Of a stretch of 64,000 nucleotides of DNA, positions 16,316 to 25,589 are shown piece after piece. Under the pieces are notes generated by a model, which did not search any database, was not told the DNA's origin, and worked only from the letters and a program-made list of their open reading frames with translations. Origin of the DNA: Blautia luti (lineage in GTDB: Bacteria; Bacillota; Clostridia; Lachnospirales; Lachnospiraceae); contig NZ_JAAITI010000019.1 in NCBI RefSeq assembly GCF_013304735.1, positions 1 to 64,000 of the forward strand, read 5' to 3'. Position numbers and translations under genes: made by a program. Position 1 is the stretch's first letter, and every line of letters starts with the position of its first letter.

Positions 16316-17098
16316 ATGAACATAAATGTATTCTATGGAATTCTGATCCCGTTTTTGGGTACTTCTGTGGGAGCGGCCTGTGTGATTTTTATGAAAAAAA
16401 ATTTAAATGCACACGTGCAGAGGGCACTGACTGGCTTTGCGTCAGGAGTTATGGTGGCTGCTTCTGTTTGGAGCCTTTTGCTTCCGTCAATTGAACAGTC
16501 GGAGAAACTGGGAAAATTTTCTTTTGTACCGGCAGTGGCAGGCTTTTGGGCAGGAGTGTTGTTTTTGCTTTTGCTGGATCATGTGATTCCACATATTCAC
16601 CAGTACAGTGACAGCGCCGAAGGTCCGAAGAGTAAGTTTCAGAAAACGACAATGATGGTCCTGGCAGTAACGTTACATAATATTCCGGAAGGAATGGCGG
16701 TTGGCGTGGTTTGCGCGGGATATCTCATAGGAAATACTCATATCACATTTAAGGGAATGATGGCACTTTCTATAGGAATTGCAATTCAGAATTTTCCGGA
16801 GGGTGCGATCATTTCCATGCCCCTTCGCTCTGAAGGCATGGGAAAAGGAAAGGCATTTATAAGTGGTGTGCTGTCAGGAATTGTAGAACCTTTTGGAGCA
16901 ATACTCACAATTCTGGCAGCGGATCTTATTATTCCGGTTTTGCCGTATTTACTCAGTCTTGCTGCCGGTGCTATGATCTATGTAGTGGTTGAGGAGCTGA
17001 TCCCGGAAATGTCAACAGGGGAGCATTCGAATATTGGAACCATATTTTTAGCAACAGGTTTTTCCTTTATGATGATATTAGATGTGGCGTTGGGATGA
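16316..17098 (+). CDS. ZIP-family divalent metal transporter
   Basis: A 260-aa membrane protein with about eight helices. The metal-site motifs are clear: HNIPEGMAVG in helix 4 and QNFPEGAIIS in helix 5, plus VVEELIPE in a later helix, as in GufA-type bacterial ZIP proteins. ATG 16316 is used because AAAAAGGAGG (16295-16304) lies 11 bp upstream; the longer reading frame from 16292 has no ribosome site. By family it imports Zn(II) or a related divalent metal. It is followed by a small membrane protein gene with its own ribosome site. Confidence 0.9.
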   Translation: MNINVFYGILIPFLGTSVGAACVIFMKKNLNAHVQRALTGFASGVMVAASVWSLLLPSIEQSEKLGKFSFVPAVAGFWAGVLFLLLLDHVIPHIHQYSDSAEGPKSKFQKTTMMVLAVTLHNIPEGMAVGVVCAGYLIGNTHITFKGMMALSIGIAIQNFPEGAIISMPLRSEGMGKGKAFISGVLSGIVEPFGAILTILAADLIIPVLPYLLSLAAGAMIYVVVEELIPEMSTGEHSNIGTIFLATGFSFMMILDVALG

Positions 17099-17215
17099 TT
17101 GGTCTGTTTATTTCGCACGTATGAAAAAATAGGTAAAAATTTGAATAGAGTAGCAATACACCCTACATATATGATATGCTCTACCTATCAACCACAAGAA
17201 AAGGAGGAACAAAAA

Positions 17216-17455
17216 ATGAATAATAAAGGCATCGGCGCAGTTTTCTGTCTGATATCGGCAATCCTGATCTCTGCAAAATACATCTCAGCTGCGATATTTA
17301 TGAGCGGTGTGAATACCTGGGATGCCACATTATTTGCTGCCGGACTGGGGTATGTGGGGCCTTTCCTGTCAATCGCTTCTGCTGTTGCACTGATCGTCGG
17401 AATTTTGTTTCTCGGATATGGGGTATATGAGGAGATAAGAAAAAACAAGAAATAA
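17216..17455 (+). CDS. Small membrane protein (79 aa)
   Basis: Starts at ATG 17216 after AAAAGGAGG (17200-17208). Two hydrophobic segments (about residues 6-30 and 42-67) flank a short loop containing SGVNTWDATLF; the C-terminus is basic (EEIRKNKK). No recognised family. The 117-bp gap after the ZIP gene and the strong ribosome site support a separate real gene. Function unknown. Confidence 0.65.
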   Translation: MNNKGIGAVFCLISAILISAKYISAAIFMSGVNTWDATLFAAGLGYVGPFLSIASAVALIVGILFLGYGVYEEIRKNKK

Positions 17456-17485
17456 ACAGGTTGCAGACAAGGGGGAATGTAGCAA

Positions 17486-20400
17486 ATGTTTTTTACACTG
17501 GAAAAACTGGAAAGAAACACAAAACAGTTAAAAGATCTCCGTTACAGAGAACGGATGGAGATCCCGTCATTTGACGCGAGCACGCAGGAGGAGGAGCCGG
17601 TGGGAAAACGGCCGGAAAGCGTGGTCTACACGGGAACTCTGAAAAAAGGTGATTTCTGGATCGGAAGAGGCACTTATCTGTGGATCCGACAGTCCGTAGA
17701 GATCCCGGCGGAATGGGCGGGGAAAAAGATCGCCGGGCTTTTTAATATGGGAAAAACCGGCGAGGGCCTGAATTCCGGGTTCGAGGGACTGATCTACGTC
17801 AATGGTTCGCCATACTGCGAAACCGGCTCCTATCATGAAGAAGTGATCTTTCCTTCAGAGCTTGCCGGTACGAAAGTGGAGCTGGCTATCCGCCTCTGGG
17901 CAGGACTGGAAGGCGGCGGAGTACCAACACAACAGACTCATCAGTTCAAACAGGCAGAGCTTGCCGTTCTGGATGAGGTTGCGGATGATTTTTATTACAG
18001 CAGCAGAGCGGCTGTTGAGACTGTGCGTATGCTGGATGAGAACGATTCCATAAGAACAGATCTTCTGACAGCTATGGATCGTGCACATCTGGCTATAGAT
18101 TGGAGAAGGCCTGGTTCTGATGCCTTTTATGGATCTCTGAAAAAAGCTCTGGAAGTCTGGAAGAAGGAGGTTTCCAGAATCTCGTGGACCAGCCCGGTAA
18201 CAGTCCATACTGTGGGCCATTCTCATATCGATGTGGCCTGGCTCTGGCAGCTGAAACACACCAGGGAAAAAGCAGCCCGCACTTTTTCAACGATGTGCAC
18301 TTTGATGGAGCAGTATCCGGAGTTTACCTTTGTCCAGTCCCAGCCACAGCTTTATGATTATATTAAGACGGATTATCCGGATATTTATAAACGGATACAG
18401 AAAGCCGTAAAAACCGGAAACTGGGAACCAAACGGAGCGATGTGGGTAGAAGCTGACTGTAACATTTCTTCCGGTGAGGCTCTGGTACGTCAGATCCTGA
18501 ACGGACAGCGCTTTTTCAAAAAAGAGTTCGGCGTAACGGCCAATGTTCTTTGGCTTCCCGATGTATTTGGTTACAGCTGGGCACTGCCTCAGATCCTGAA
18601 GCGTTCCGGAATTGACAATTTTATGACCATTAAGATTAGCTGGAACCAGTACAACCATATGCCTCACGATACTTTCCGCTGGATCGGTGTGGATGGTTCC
18701 GAAGTACTGACGCACTTTATGAGCACTCCGACTTTTGGCGATGATGGTGGTTATACATATAATGGGCTTATCGATCCGGCATCTGTAAAAGGGGTATGGG
18801 ATCTTTACCATGATAAAGAGATCAATAAGGATCTGCTTCTGGCTTACGGAAACGGAGACGGAGGCGGCGGAGTGAACCGTGATATGCTGGAGATGGGACG
18901 CCATCTGAAGGCTATGCCAGGACTTCCGGAAGTAATTCCTGGAACGGCCTATGATTATTTCGAAAATCTTCAGAAGACCATTGCGTCTACAGACCGTCAT
19001 GTACCAACCTGGGATGGCGAGCTGTATCTGGAATATCACAGAGGAACCTACACTTCTCAGGCACGGAATAAGAAAAACAACCGGAAGACAGAACTGAAAC
19101 TGCGGGAGGCAGAGTGGCTGGTAAGTGAGGCCGCTGTAAAGACCGGCGATTTTTCTTCCTATCCGGAAAAAGAGCTCCAGGAAGCCTGGAAGATCGCACT
19201 CAGAAACCAGTTCCATGATATCATTCCTGGTTCATCCATCCATGAGGTATACGAGGATTCCGCAGCAGAGTATGCAAAAGCCAATGAAATCCTGGATACG
19301 ATCGAGAAAAATGCCCTGAAGGTTCTGGTAAGAGAATCAGATTCCATTGTAACTGTAGTAAATAACAGCAGTTTTGCAGGTGAAGGAATTGTAACAGTAA
19401 AAGTAAAAACTTACGAGGGCAGAAAGGGAAGCTGGTTTTCAGCAGATGGAAAAGAGCTGCCTGCTGTATATACGGAAGATGGCTGGCTTGTAAAAGTTTC
19501 TGGCATAGAGCCTGCCGGATTTACAACTCTGACTCTTATAATTGGAACCAGGGCGGAATGTTTTTGCACAGAAGAGTGGACCGGGGAACTGGACACGCCA
19601 TTTTATCATATTGTCTGGGATGAAAAAGGCCGTATGACTTCCATTTTTGATAAGGAAAATGACCGTGAGATCCTGAAGGCAGGCGAATTAGGAAACCACC
19701 TGGTGGTTTATGAGGACCGTCCAATGAAGTACGATGCCTGGGATATTGATATCTATTACCAGGAAAAAGGATACGAGGTAGAGGATCTGAAAACGGTTTC
19801 TGTGGAAAAATCTTCTTTGATGACAAAAGTAAAAATGGATTGGAATTATCAGGATTCCACGATCTCACAGGAAATCCGCTTTTACAATGATAACCGCAGA
19901 ATTGATTTTGTCACTCATGCAGACTGGCATGAGCATCAGCAGCTTTTGAGAGTTCTTTTTCCTTTGGATATCCGCACCAGCGAGGCAACTTTTGATATCC
20001 AGTACGGAAATGTGAAACGTCCCACCTACGAGAATACCAGCTGGGATATAGCAAAATTTGAAACCGTTGCCCATCAGTGGGCGGATTATTCCGAAACCGG
20101 ATACGGAGTCAGCCTAATGAACGACTGCAAATATGGCTACAGTGCCAGGGGCCATGTTCTTGGCATGTCGCTGATCAAATGTGGAATCCATCCGGATTAT
20201 GCGGCAGATCAGGGAATCCATGATTTTACCTATGCACTTTATCCACACAGTGGCAGCTGGCAGGAATCCGGTGTGCAGAAAGAAGCCTGGAGACTGAACA
20301 ATCCGCTCTGGACTGTGGAAGGTGCAGTGGATGCAGAGGTACGTCCTGCTTTTTGCAAGGCAGATACAGACCATGTAGCCATCGACTGTATAAAGAAGGC

Positions 20401-20614
20401 AGAAGATTCTGAAAGTCTGATCATCCGTTTCCACGAGTATGCAGGCATGCGCGGTCCGGTAACGCTAAATTTTGGTTTTCCGGTAGACTCCTGGCAGGAG
20501 ACGGATCTGATGGAAAATCCGGCAGGAGAAGAAATGACCGGAGAACTTAAGGTAACGGTACGCCCTTATGAAATCCGAACTTTCCGCGTGACTCCAACTC
20601 TGAGTAATAAATAA
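17486..20614 (+). CDS. Alpha-mannosidase, glycoside hydrolase family 38
   Basis: A 1042-aa enzyme of usual GH38 length. The N-terminal beta domain is followed by the catalytic core with the zinc-binding motif GHSHIDVAWLW (about residues 244-254) and the nucleophile Asp in LPDVFGYSW (~359). FHDIIPGSSIHEVYEDS and the C-terminal beta domains follow. No signal peptide, so it is cytoplasmic and would act on imported mannosides, probably from host N-glycans. GC content is clearly higher than in the element to the left. Stand-alone gene with a ribosome site (AGGGGGAATG) upstream; no transporter next to it. Confidence 0.93.
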   Translation: MFFTLEKLERNTKQLKDLRYRERMEIPSFDASTQEEEPVGKRPESVVYTGTLKKGDFWIGRGTYLWIRQSVEIPAEWAGKKIAGLFNMGKTGEGLNSGFEGLIYVNGSPYCETGSYHEEVIFPSELAGTKVELAIRLWAGLEGGGVPTQQTHQFKQAELAVLDEVADDFYYSSRAAVETVRMLDENDSIRTDLLTAMDRAHLAIDWRRPGSDAFYGSLKKALEVWKKEVSRISWTSPVTVHTVGHSHIDVAWLWQLKHTREKAARTFSTMCTLMEQYPEFTFVQSQPQLYDYIKTDYPDIYKRIQKAVKTGNWEPNGAMWVEADCNISSGEALVRQILNGQRFFKKEFGVTANVLWLPDVFGYSWALPQILKRSGIDNFMTIKISWNQYNHMPHDTFRWIGVDGSEVLTHFMSTPTFGDDGGYTYNGLIDPASVKGVWDLYHDKEINKDLLLAYGNGDGGGGVNRDMLEMGRHLKAMPGLPEVIPGTAYDYFENLQKTIASTDRHVPTWDGELYLEYHRGTYTSQARNKKNNRKTELKLREAEWLVSEAAVKTGDFSSYPEKELQEAWKIALRNQFHDIIPGSSIHEVYEDSAAEYAKANEILDTIEKNALKVLVRESDSIVTVVNNSSFAGEGIVTVKVKTYEGRKGSWFSADGKELPAVYTEDGWLVKVSGIEPAGFTTLTLIIGTRAECFCTEEWTGELDTPFYHIVWDEKGRMTSIFDKENDREILKAGELGNHLVVYEDRPMKYDAWDIDIYYQEKGYEVEDLKTVSVEKSSLMTKVKMDWNYQDSTISQEIRFYNDNRRIDFVTHADWHEHQQLLRVLFPLDIRTSEATFDIQYGNVKRPTYENTSWDIAKFETVAHQWADYSETGYGVSLMNDCKYGYSARGHVLGMSLIKCGIHPDYAADQGIHDFTYALYPHSGSWQESGVQKEAWRLNNPLWTVEGAVDAEVRPAFCKADTDHVAIDCIKKAEDSESLIIRFHEYAGMRGPVTLNFGFPVDSWQETDLMENPAGEEMTGELKVTVRPYEIRTFRVTPTLSNK

Positions 20615-20831
20615 TAACTGAAATATGGCGCTGGTTTATCTTTGGATATGTACCAGAAATTCTGGGTATATCTTCAGGATTACCGGCGTTTTTATTACAG
20701 GAACCTGAAAATATTTATTTTTTTGCATCCATCCCCACTCCTCCCACGTCTAATAAACAGAAGCACAGAAACAAATGCTTTCAAAAAACATTTCCTGAGG
20801 ACCGGTCCGTGCAGGAGAATGGAGATTACCA
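20615..20831 (+). other. Intergenic region before the sigma factor gene
   Basis: 217 bp without a convincing gene. A CGTCTAA (20749-20755) looks like an ECF -10 element, but no -35 lies at the right distance. A 65-codon ORF here has no ribosome site and is not called. Confidence 0.4.
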
Positions 20832-21350
20832 ATGAATGAGATTTTGATACGAAAGGCGAAAAAAGGGGACAAAGATGCTTTCTGCCGGCTTATGGATGAG
20901 CAGATGCAGAGTATGTACAAGATTGCCATCTCCTATGTGAAAAATGACGAAGATGCTGCGGATGCCATCCAGGATACCATCCTTTCCTGCTATGAAAATC
21001 TGAAAAGCCTGAAATATAACAGGTATTTCAAAACATGGATGATACGGATCCTGATCAACAAATGCAAGGACATCCTGCAGAGAAAAAATCGAATGATCTG
21101 TACAGACGAGATGCCGGAGATGCCTTTCCATGAGGCGGAATATGCCTCGGCAGAATGGGCGCAGATGCTGGAACCGCTGGACGAGAAATACCGGATGATC
21201 GTTCTTCTGTACTACATGGAAGGATTTAATACCCGGGAGATCAGTGAGATCCTGGATATGAAGGAAAGCACAGTGAAATCTCGTCTTCAACGCGGAAGAA
21301 AACAGATTGCGAAGATGTACGAGTACAAGGTCAGGGAGGGACGTGTTTGA
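20832..21350 (+). CDS. ECF-type RNA polymerase sigma factor
   Basis: A 172-aa sigma-70 family protein with region 2 (YKIAISYVKNDEDAADAIQDTILSCYENL, then FKTWMIRILINKCKD) and region 4 (LLYYMEGFNTREISEILDMKESTVKSRLQRGR) and no region 3, as in ECF factors (SigV/SigW-like). Its stop codon overlaps the start of a DUF4179 membrane protein (TGATG), the usual sigma/anti-sigma pairing. It probably directs an envelope-stress regulon and its own operon. Confidence 0.92.
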   Translation: MNEILIRKAKKGDKDAFCRLMDEQMQSMYKIAISYVKNDEDAADAIQDTILSCYENLKSLKYNRYFKTWMIRILINKCKDILQRKNRMICTDEMPEMPFHEAEYASAEWAQMLEPLDEKYRMIVLLYYMEGFNTREISEILDMKESTVKSRLQRGRKQIAKMYEYKVREGRV

Positions 21351-22780
21351 TGATGACATTAAATGATAATGAAAAAAATTTTCAGAAAAAACTTCAGAAA
21401 GATACAGAGATACCGGTGATTGTGCGGGAACGGGCAAACCAGGCATATCATCACATTGAGAACAATACTGCCGTACAAAAGAGAGAAACGAATGATAAAA
21501 ATGCCCTCCGCTGGATGAAAACAGGCGGGAAGGTCGTGGCGGGAACAGCAGCAGTACTGGCAGCAGGTATTCTGTTCTGTGCGGCAAATCCGGTCATGGC
21601 AAAGAATATCCCGGTGGTGGGAGGTCTTTTTGAAACATTACAGGATAAAGTAAGCTTCTTTGGAGATTTTGCAGATCATGCGACGACACTGGAAGATACA
21701 GAAAAATCTGCCGGAGCGAAAACAGCAGATGGAAACTCTGATCAAACAACGGATCATACAGCATCAGATAATGCAAACGCAGACACCACCTACACAAAAA
21801 CATCCGGCGGCCTCACCATCACCTGCTCCGAGATTTTTGCAAACAGCCAGGCTGTCTATGTGACCATGCAGTTTCAAAGTGAGGAACCATTTCCTGATAC
21901 GTTAAAAGGACTGGATGGGAAGCCTGCTATGGAAATGTATTCAACAAGACTTCTGGATTTTAAGCCGGTGGACGATGGGGTGATGCTCAGCAATCTGGAA
22001 GGAGAATTTCTGGATGAGAATACATATGCCTGCATCCTTCGGGTAGATCTTGCAGAGGCGACAAAAGACTACAGTGAATACAATAAAAAATACGAGGAAA
22101 TGTGCCAGCAGGTACGGGATGAAATGGGCATCACCCTGGATGACATAAATGATGAGACAGAAGAAGGCAGTGCACTTCTTGGAGAATATATAGAAAAAAT
22201 ATCTGTCAGAGGAGGCGCACTTCAGTCTTATATCAAAGAGATCGATATTCCGGAAAAGTTTAACATGCATCTGGGTATCAGTGAGATCCGTGGAATGCGG
22301 CCGGATGAAGCTTCAGATCCGAATGATCCGGATGCGGGATATTATAAATTCGAAGGAGACTGGAGTTTTGACATTCCGGTAACAGTCGATGATTCAGAAA
22401 CGGAAGTTCAGGAGATCAATGAGACAAATGAGGCAGGAATCGGTCTTAAGTCCGTGATCCGGACTCCATATGAGCTGACGGTAAATGAACTTTATGAGGA
22501 AGGTTCCAACAGCGACTGTTTCATGGTTGCGCTGGATGCCAATGGAAACAGGCTGCCATATAATGAGTCCAATGGAAACTGCAATAATTTTGCCATTCAG
22601 GACAGAGATATTTCCACCGTTGATATTTATATCCTGGATTACGTGCAGTATATGGATGAGCTGAAAGGAGAAGAAAATTACAACAATAACGAGAAGAAAC
22701 CGGAAGGTGAAAAATGGAGTGATCTTCTGGATCAGCATGCGAAATATCACAAAACACTGCACTTTAACCAAATCAAGTAA
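21350..22780 (+). CDS. DUF4179 domain membrane protein, probable anti-sigma factor
   Basis: A 476-aa protein with a cytoplasmic N-terminus (~1-50), one transmembrane helix (~55-80, GKVVAGTAAVLAAGILFCAANPVMA) and a large extracytoplasmic part. The membrane-proximal NIPVVGGLFETLQDKVSFFGDFAD segment is the DUF4179 signature; a long Thr/Asp-rich linker and a beta-rich C-terminal domain follow. ATG 21350 overlaps the sigma stop by 1 bp, with GGAGGG 9 bp upstream. By position it should hold the ECF sigma factor inactive at the membrane. The stop codon lies in the first arm of the downstream hairpin cluster. Confidence 0.82.
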   Translation: MMTLNDNEKNFQKKLQKDTEIPVIVRERANQAYHHIENNTAVQKRETNDKNALRWMKTGGKVVAGTAAVLAAGILFCAANPVMAKNIPVVGGLFETLQDKVSFFGDFADHATTLEDTEKSAGAKTADGNSDQTTDHTASDNANADTTYTKTSGGLTITCSEIFANSQAVYVTMQFQSEEPFPDTLKGLDGKPAMEMYSTRLLDFKPVDDGVMLSNLEGEFLDENTYACILRVDLAEATKDYSEYNKKYEEMCQQVRDEMGITLDDINDETEEGSALLGEYIEKISVRGGALQSYIKEIDIPEKFNMHLGISEIRGMRPDEASDPNDPDAGYYKFEGDWSFDIPVTVDDSETEVQEINETNEAGIGLKSVIRTPYELTVNELYEEGSNSDCFMVALDANGNRLPYNESNGNCNNFAIQDRDISTVDIYILDYVQYMDELKGEENYNNNEKKPEGEKWSDLLDQHAKYHKTLHFNQIK

Positions 22781-22945
22781 GTCCCCTGCGGGGTTGCGAA
22801 AGGCAATAAGCAGTGGGTGGGGACTTGCTTGTATCAGGAGGAGTGCAAGCTCCTCCTGATAAACTGCGGAGCAGTTATTTGGTGTAGAGCTACGTAGCGA
22901 AGCGGATTGCGAATATCCGCTTGACCTGATAATGCCTGAAAGGCA
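22774..22945 (+). repeat. Cluster of six consecutive inverted repeats
   Basis: Hairpins in order: 22774-22786/22819-22831 (12 of 13 pairs), 22832-22843/22850-22861 (perfect 12 bp), 22862-22867/22871-22876 (6 bp), 22884-22887/22890-22893 (4 bp), 22899-22907/22914-22922 region (8 bp) and 22933-22937/22941-22945 (5 bp). The cluster is nearly gap-free and fills the gap between the DUF4179 gene and the aldo/keto reductase. Confidence 0.7.
22877..22925 (+). repeat. Dispersed ~48-bp palindromic repeat, copy 2
   Basis: Shares ATTTGGT, GAGC and an identical 32-bp end (22894-22925) with 16099-16146. It is embedded in the hairpin cluster. Confidence 0.75.
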
Positions 22946-23047
22946 TGGAAAGCTATATAAACTGGGTATTTTACATAATTCAAAGAATCCTTTACAATAA
23001 AAGTACAACATATGGAGCGCACACAATGATACAGGGAGGGATTCATT

Positions 23048-24052
23048 ATGGAATATGCAAAACTTGGGAACACCGATATCGAAGTATCAAAATTATGCGT
23101 AGGATGCATGAGCTTTGGAAAGGCCGGCACTATGCATAAATGGACATTGGATGAAGAACAGAGCGGAGAAGTAATCCGCCATGCGCTGGATCTGGGAATT
23201 AATTTTTTTGATACAGCCAACGGATATTCCGAGGGAACCAGTGAAGAATATCTGGGACGGGCTCTGAAAGAAAGCGTAGCCAGAGATAAAGTGGTGATCG
23301 CGTCCAAGGTTTATTTTAACCCGGGCCGTCTTTCCAGAGAGGCCATTATGCGAGAGATCGACGGAAGTCTGAAACGTCTGGGAACAGATTATCTGGATCT
23401 GTATATCATCCACAGATTTGATTACGAGACACCTGTCGAGGAAACAATGGAAGCACTCCATGACCTGGTAAAAGCAGGTAAAGTACGCGCACTGGGCGCT
23501 TCCGCCATGTACGGATATCAGTTCTACAACATGCAGCTTGCAGCCAGGGACAATAACTGGACACCATTTTCCGTAATGGAAAACCATTACAATCTTCTTT
23601 ACAGGGAAGATGAAAGAGAACTGATCCCGATCTGCAACCAGATGAATGTTTCACGGATGCCATACAGTCCTCTTGCAGCCGGGCATCTGGCAAGGCCGCA
23701 GTGGAAGTCTGATTCTCTCAGAGGAAAAACAGACCGCGTTGCAGTGGGAAAATACGACCGTATGGAACAGCAGGATATCAAGATCGTAAAACGGGTTCAG
23801 GAACTTGCTGAGAAACATAACTGCAAAATGTCCCAGATCGCCATTGCATGGCAGTGGGCAAAGGGAGTAACATCACCGATCATCGGAGCCACGAAAACAG
23901 AATATCTGGATGATGCGGCAGATGCACTGAACGTAAAACTTTCTCCGGAAGACATTGCATATCTGGAAGAGATGTACGTTCCCCATCCCATCGTAGGTGC
24001 AATTGACAAAAATCCGGCAGAGGGTGTGATCCTTCTGGACGAGAAGAAATAA
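23048..24052 (+). CDS. Aldo/keto reductase
   Basis: A 334-aa AKR of the YajO/IolS-like branch. Family start KLGNTDIEVSKLCVGCMSFG, catalytic Asp/Tyr in FFDTANGYSEG, Lys in IASKVYF, His in YIIHRFDYETPVEE, cofactor motif PIIGATKTEYLDDA. Ribosome site GGGAGGGATTC precedes ATG 23048. Followed 11 bp later by a MATE exporter gene, so probably co-transcribed. Substrate unknown; third AKR of the window, closer in codon use to the flanking chromosome than to the redox cassette. Confidence 0.92.
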   Translation: MEYAKLGNTDIEVSKLCVGCMSFGKAGTMHKWTLDEEQSGEVIRHALDLGINFFDTANGYSEGTSEEYLGRALKESVARDKVVIASKVYFNPGRLSREAIMREIDGSLKRLGTDYLDLYIIHRFDYETPVEETMEALHDLVKAGKVRALGASAMYGYQFYNMQLAARDNNWTPFSVMENHYNLLYREDERELIPICNQMNVSRMPYSPLAAGHLARPQWKSDSLRGKTDRVAVGKYDRMEQQDIKIVKRVQELAEKHNCKMSQIAIAWQWAKGVTSPIIGATKTEYLDDAADALNVKLSPEDIAYLEEMYVPHPIVGAIDKNPAEGVILLDEKK

Positions 24053-24063
24053 GAGGCGCCGAA

Positions 24064-25392
24064 ATGTTTTCCAATAAACAGTTAAAAGATATGATACTTC
24101 CGCTCCTGATGGAGCAGTTTCTTCTGATGCTGGTAGGCCTGGCAGATACAATGGTTGTCAGCTATGCGGGAGAGGCGGCAGTTTCCGGAGTGTCCCTGGT
24201 AAATTCATTTAATACCATATTTATTAACCTATTTACGGCACTTGCATCCGGAGGAGCAGTTGTAGTCAGCCAGTATATTGGCCGGCGGGATATGAAAATG
24301 GCATCGGAATCATCCAGTCAGCTTCTGATGGTAGCTACTGTATTTGCAGTAGTGATCTCAATTCCGGTACTGATCTGGAAAGTCCCTCTTCTGAAGGGAT
24401 TATTTGGCAAGGTAGAACCGGATGTAATGGAAGCGTGTAAAACATATCTCAGGATCTCCGTATATTCTTTTCCGGCTCTGGGAATATACAATGCAGGAAC
24501 CGCACTCTACAGAAGCATTGGAAAGACAAGTGTGACCATGAAGATCTCAATTGTATCCAATCTGATCAATGTGGCAGGAAATTTGATCGGAGTTTTTGTT
24601 TTCCGAGCAGGAGTAGCAGGCGTTGCTTATCCATCCCTGATCGCCAGAACGTTTTCAGCAGTGGTGATCACACTGCTTTGCTTCCGGGAAAAGGAAGTTC
24701 GCTATGTGGGCCGATGGATCTTTCAGTGGAACAGAGAACTTCTGAAAAAAATGCTTTCTATTGCAATCCCCAATGGAGTGGAAAGCGGGATCTTTCAGTT
24801 TGTAAAAGTGGCACTTTCCAGTGTGGTTGCGCTGTTTGGTACTTACCAGATCGCGGCAAACGGAATTTCTCAGAGTATCTGGAGTGTGGCAGCACTGATC
24901 AGTGTGACCATGGGGCCGGTATTTATTACTGTGATCGGTCAGTGTATGGGAGCTGGAGATATCAGGCAGGCGGAATATTATTTTCGGAAATTAACGAAAG
25001 TGACAGTCTGTATTTCAGTCGCCTGGAATACACTGATCTTTCTGATAACGCCACTGCTTATAAAGATCTTTGCAGTTTCCCGGCAGACAGGGCAGATGAT
25101 CCTCTATCTGGTGCTGATCCATAACATAGCCAATGCAGTGGTATTTCCATTTGCAGATCCTCTGGGAAAAGGCCTCCGGGCAGCAGGAGACGCCATGTTT
25201 ACCATGGGAATCTCTTTGTTCACAACCATTGGCGTGAGACTGATATTATCTATATTGCTGGGAATTGTCCTGGATCTGGGAGTGATCGGGATCGCACTGG
25301 CCATGTGTCTGGACTGGACGGTCCGCGGAGTGATCTTCTGGATCCGTTTCCGCCAGGGAAAATGGAAAACTTATCGTGTGATCGGTGAATAA
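24064..25392 (+). CDS. MATE family efflux transporter
   Basis: A 442-aa protein with twelve hydrophobic helices in two repeats and MATE features (MEQFLLMLVGLADTMVVSYAG at the N-terminus, GLRAAGDAMFTM in the second half). By family it exports cationic drugs or metabolites by Na+ or H+ antiport. It follows the aldo/keto reductase by 11 bp. A likely terminator lies 38 bp downstream (25430-25493). Confidence 0.92.
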   Translation: MFSNKQLKDMILPLLMEQFLLMLVGLADTMVVSYAGEAAVSGVSLVNSFNTIFINLFTALASGGAVVVSQYIGRRDMKMASESSSQLLMVATVFAVVISIPVLIWKVPLLKGLFGKVEPDVMEACKTYLRISVYSFPALGIYNAGTALYRSIGKTSVTMKISIVSNLINVAGNLIGVFVFRAGVAGVAYPSLIARTFSAVVITLLCFREKEVRYVGRWIFQWNRELLKKMLSIAIPNGVESGIFQFVKVALSSVVALFGTYQIAANGISQSIWSVAALISVTMGPVFITVIGQCMGAGDIRQAEYYFRKLTKVTVCISVAWNTLIFLITPLLIKIFAVSRQTGQMILYLVLIHNIANAVVFPFADPLGKGLRAAGDAMFTMGISLFTTIGVRLILSILLGIVLDLGVIGIALAMCLDWTVRGVIFWIRFRQGKWKTYRVIGE

Positions 25393-25429
25393 CCGGAACA
25401 GAACAATAAACAAGAAGAGAAAACAAATG

Positions 25430-25493
25430 AAAAAGCAATCGGCAGAATGCACAGATATCAACAGATCAGAGCTTTCAGCAGGTTGCTTTTTTT
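25430..25493 (+). terminator. Probable terminator after the MATE gene
   Basis: AAAGCAATC and GGTTGCTTT arms around a ~40-nt loop, ending in a run of seven T. A second small hairpin GCGGAT/ATCCGC follows at about 25533-25552, before the AraC gene. Confidence 0.5.
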
Positions 25494-25589
25494 GGCGGAT
25501 AGCGGTAAGATAACAAAGACTTGACTTAAACGCGGATCGTTTTTATCCGCCTGAAATGCAGACATAGGAAAACATACGGAGGAATATCT

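Noticed and set aside
18287-19216. 309-codon minus-strand ORF inside the alpha-mannosidase gene
   Set aside because: Shadow of a clearly conserved GH38 gene; no ribosome site or recognisable domain.
20749-20755. CGTCTAA as an ECF promoter -10
   Set aside because: No GAAC-type -35 at 16-17 bp upstream; the nearest candidates are over 35 bp away.
20642-20839. 65-codon plus-strand ORF before the sigma factor
   Set aside because: No ribosome site, odd composition, and it overlaps the sigma gene start.
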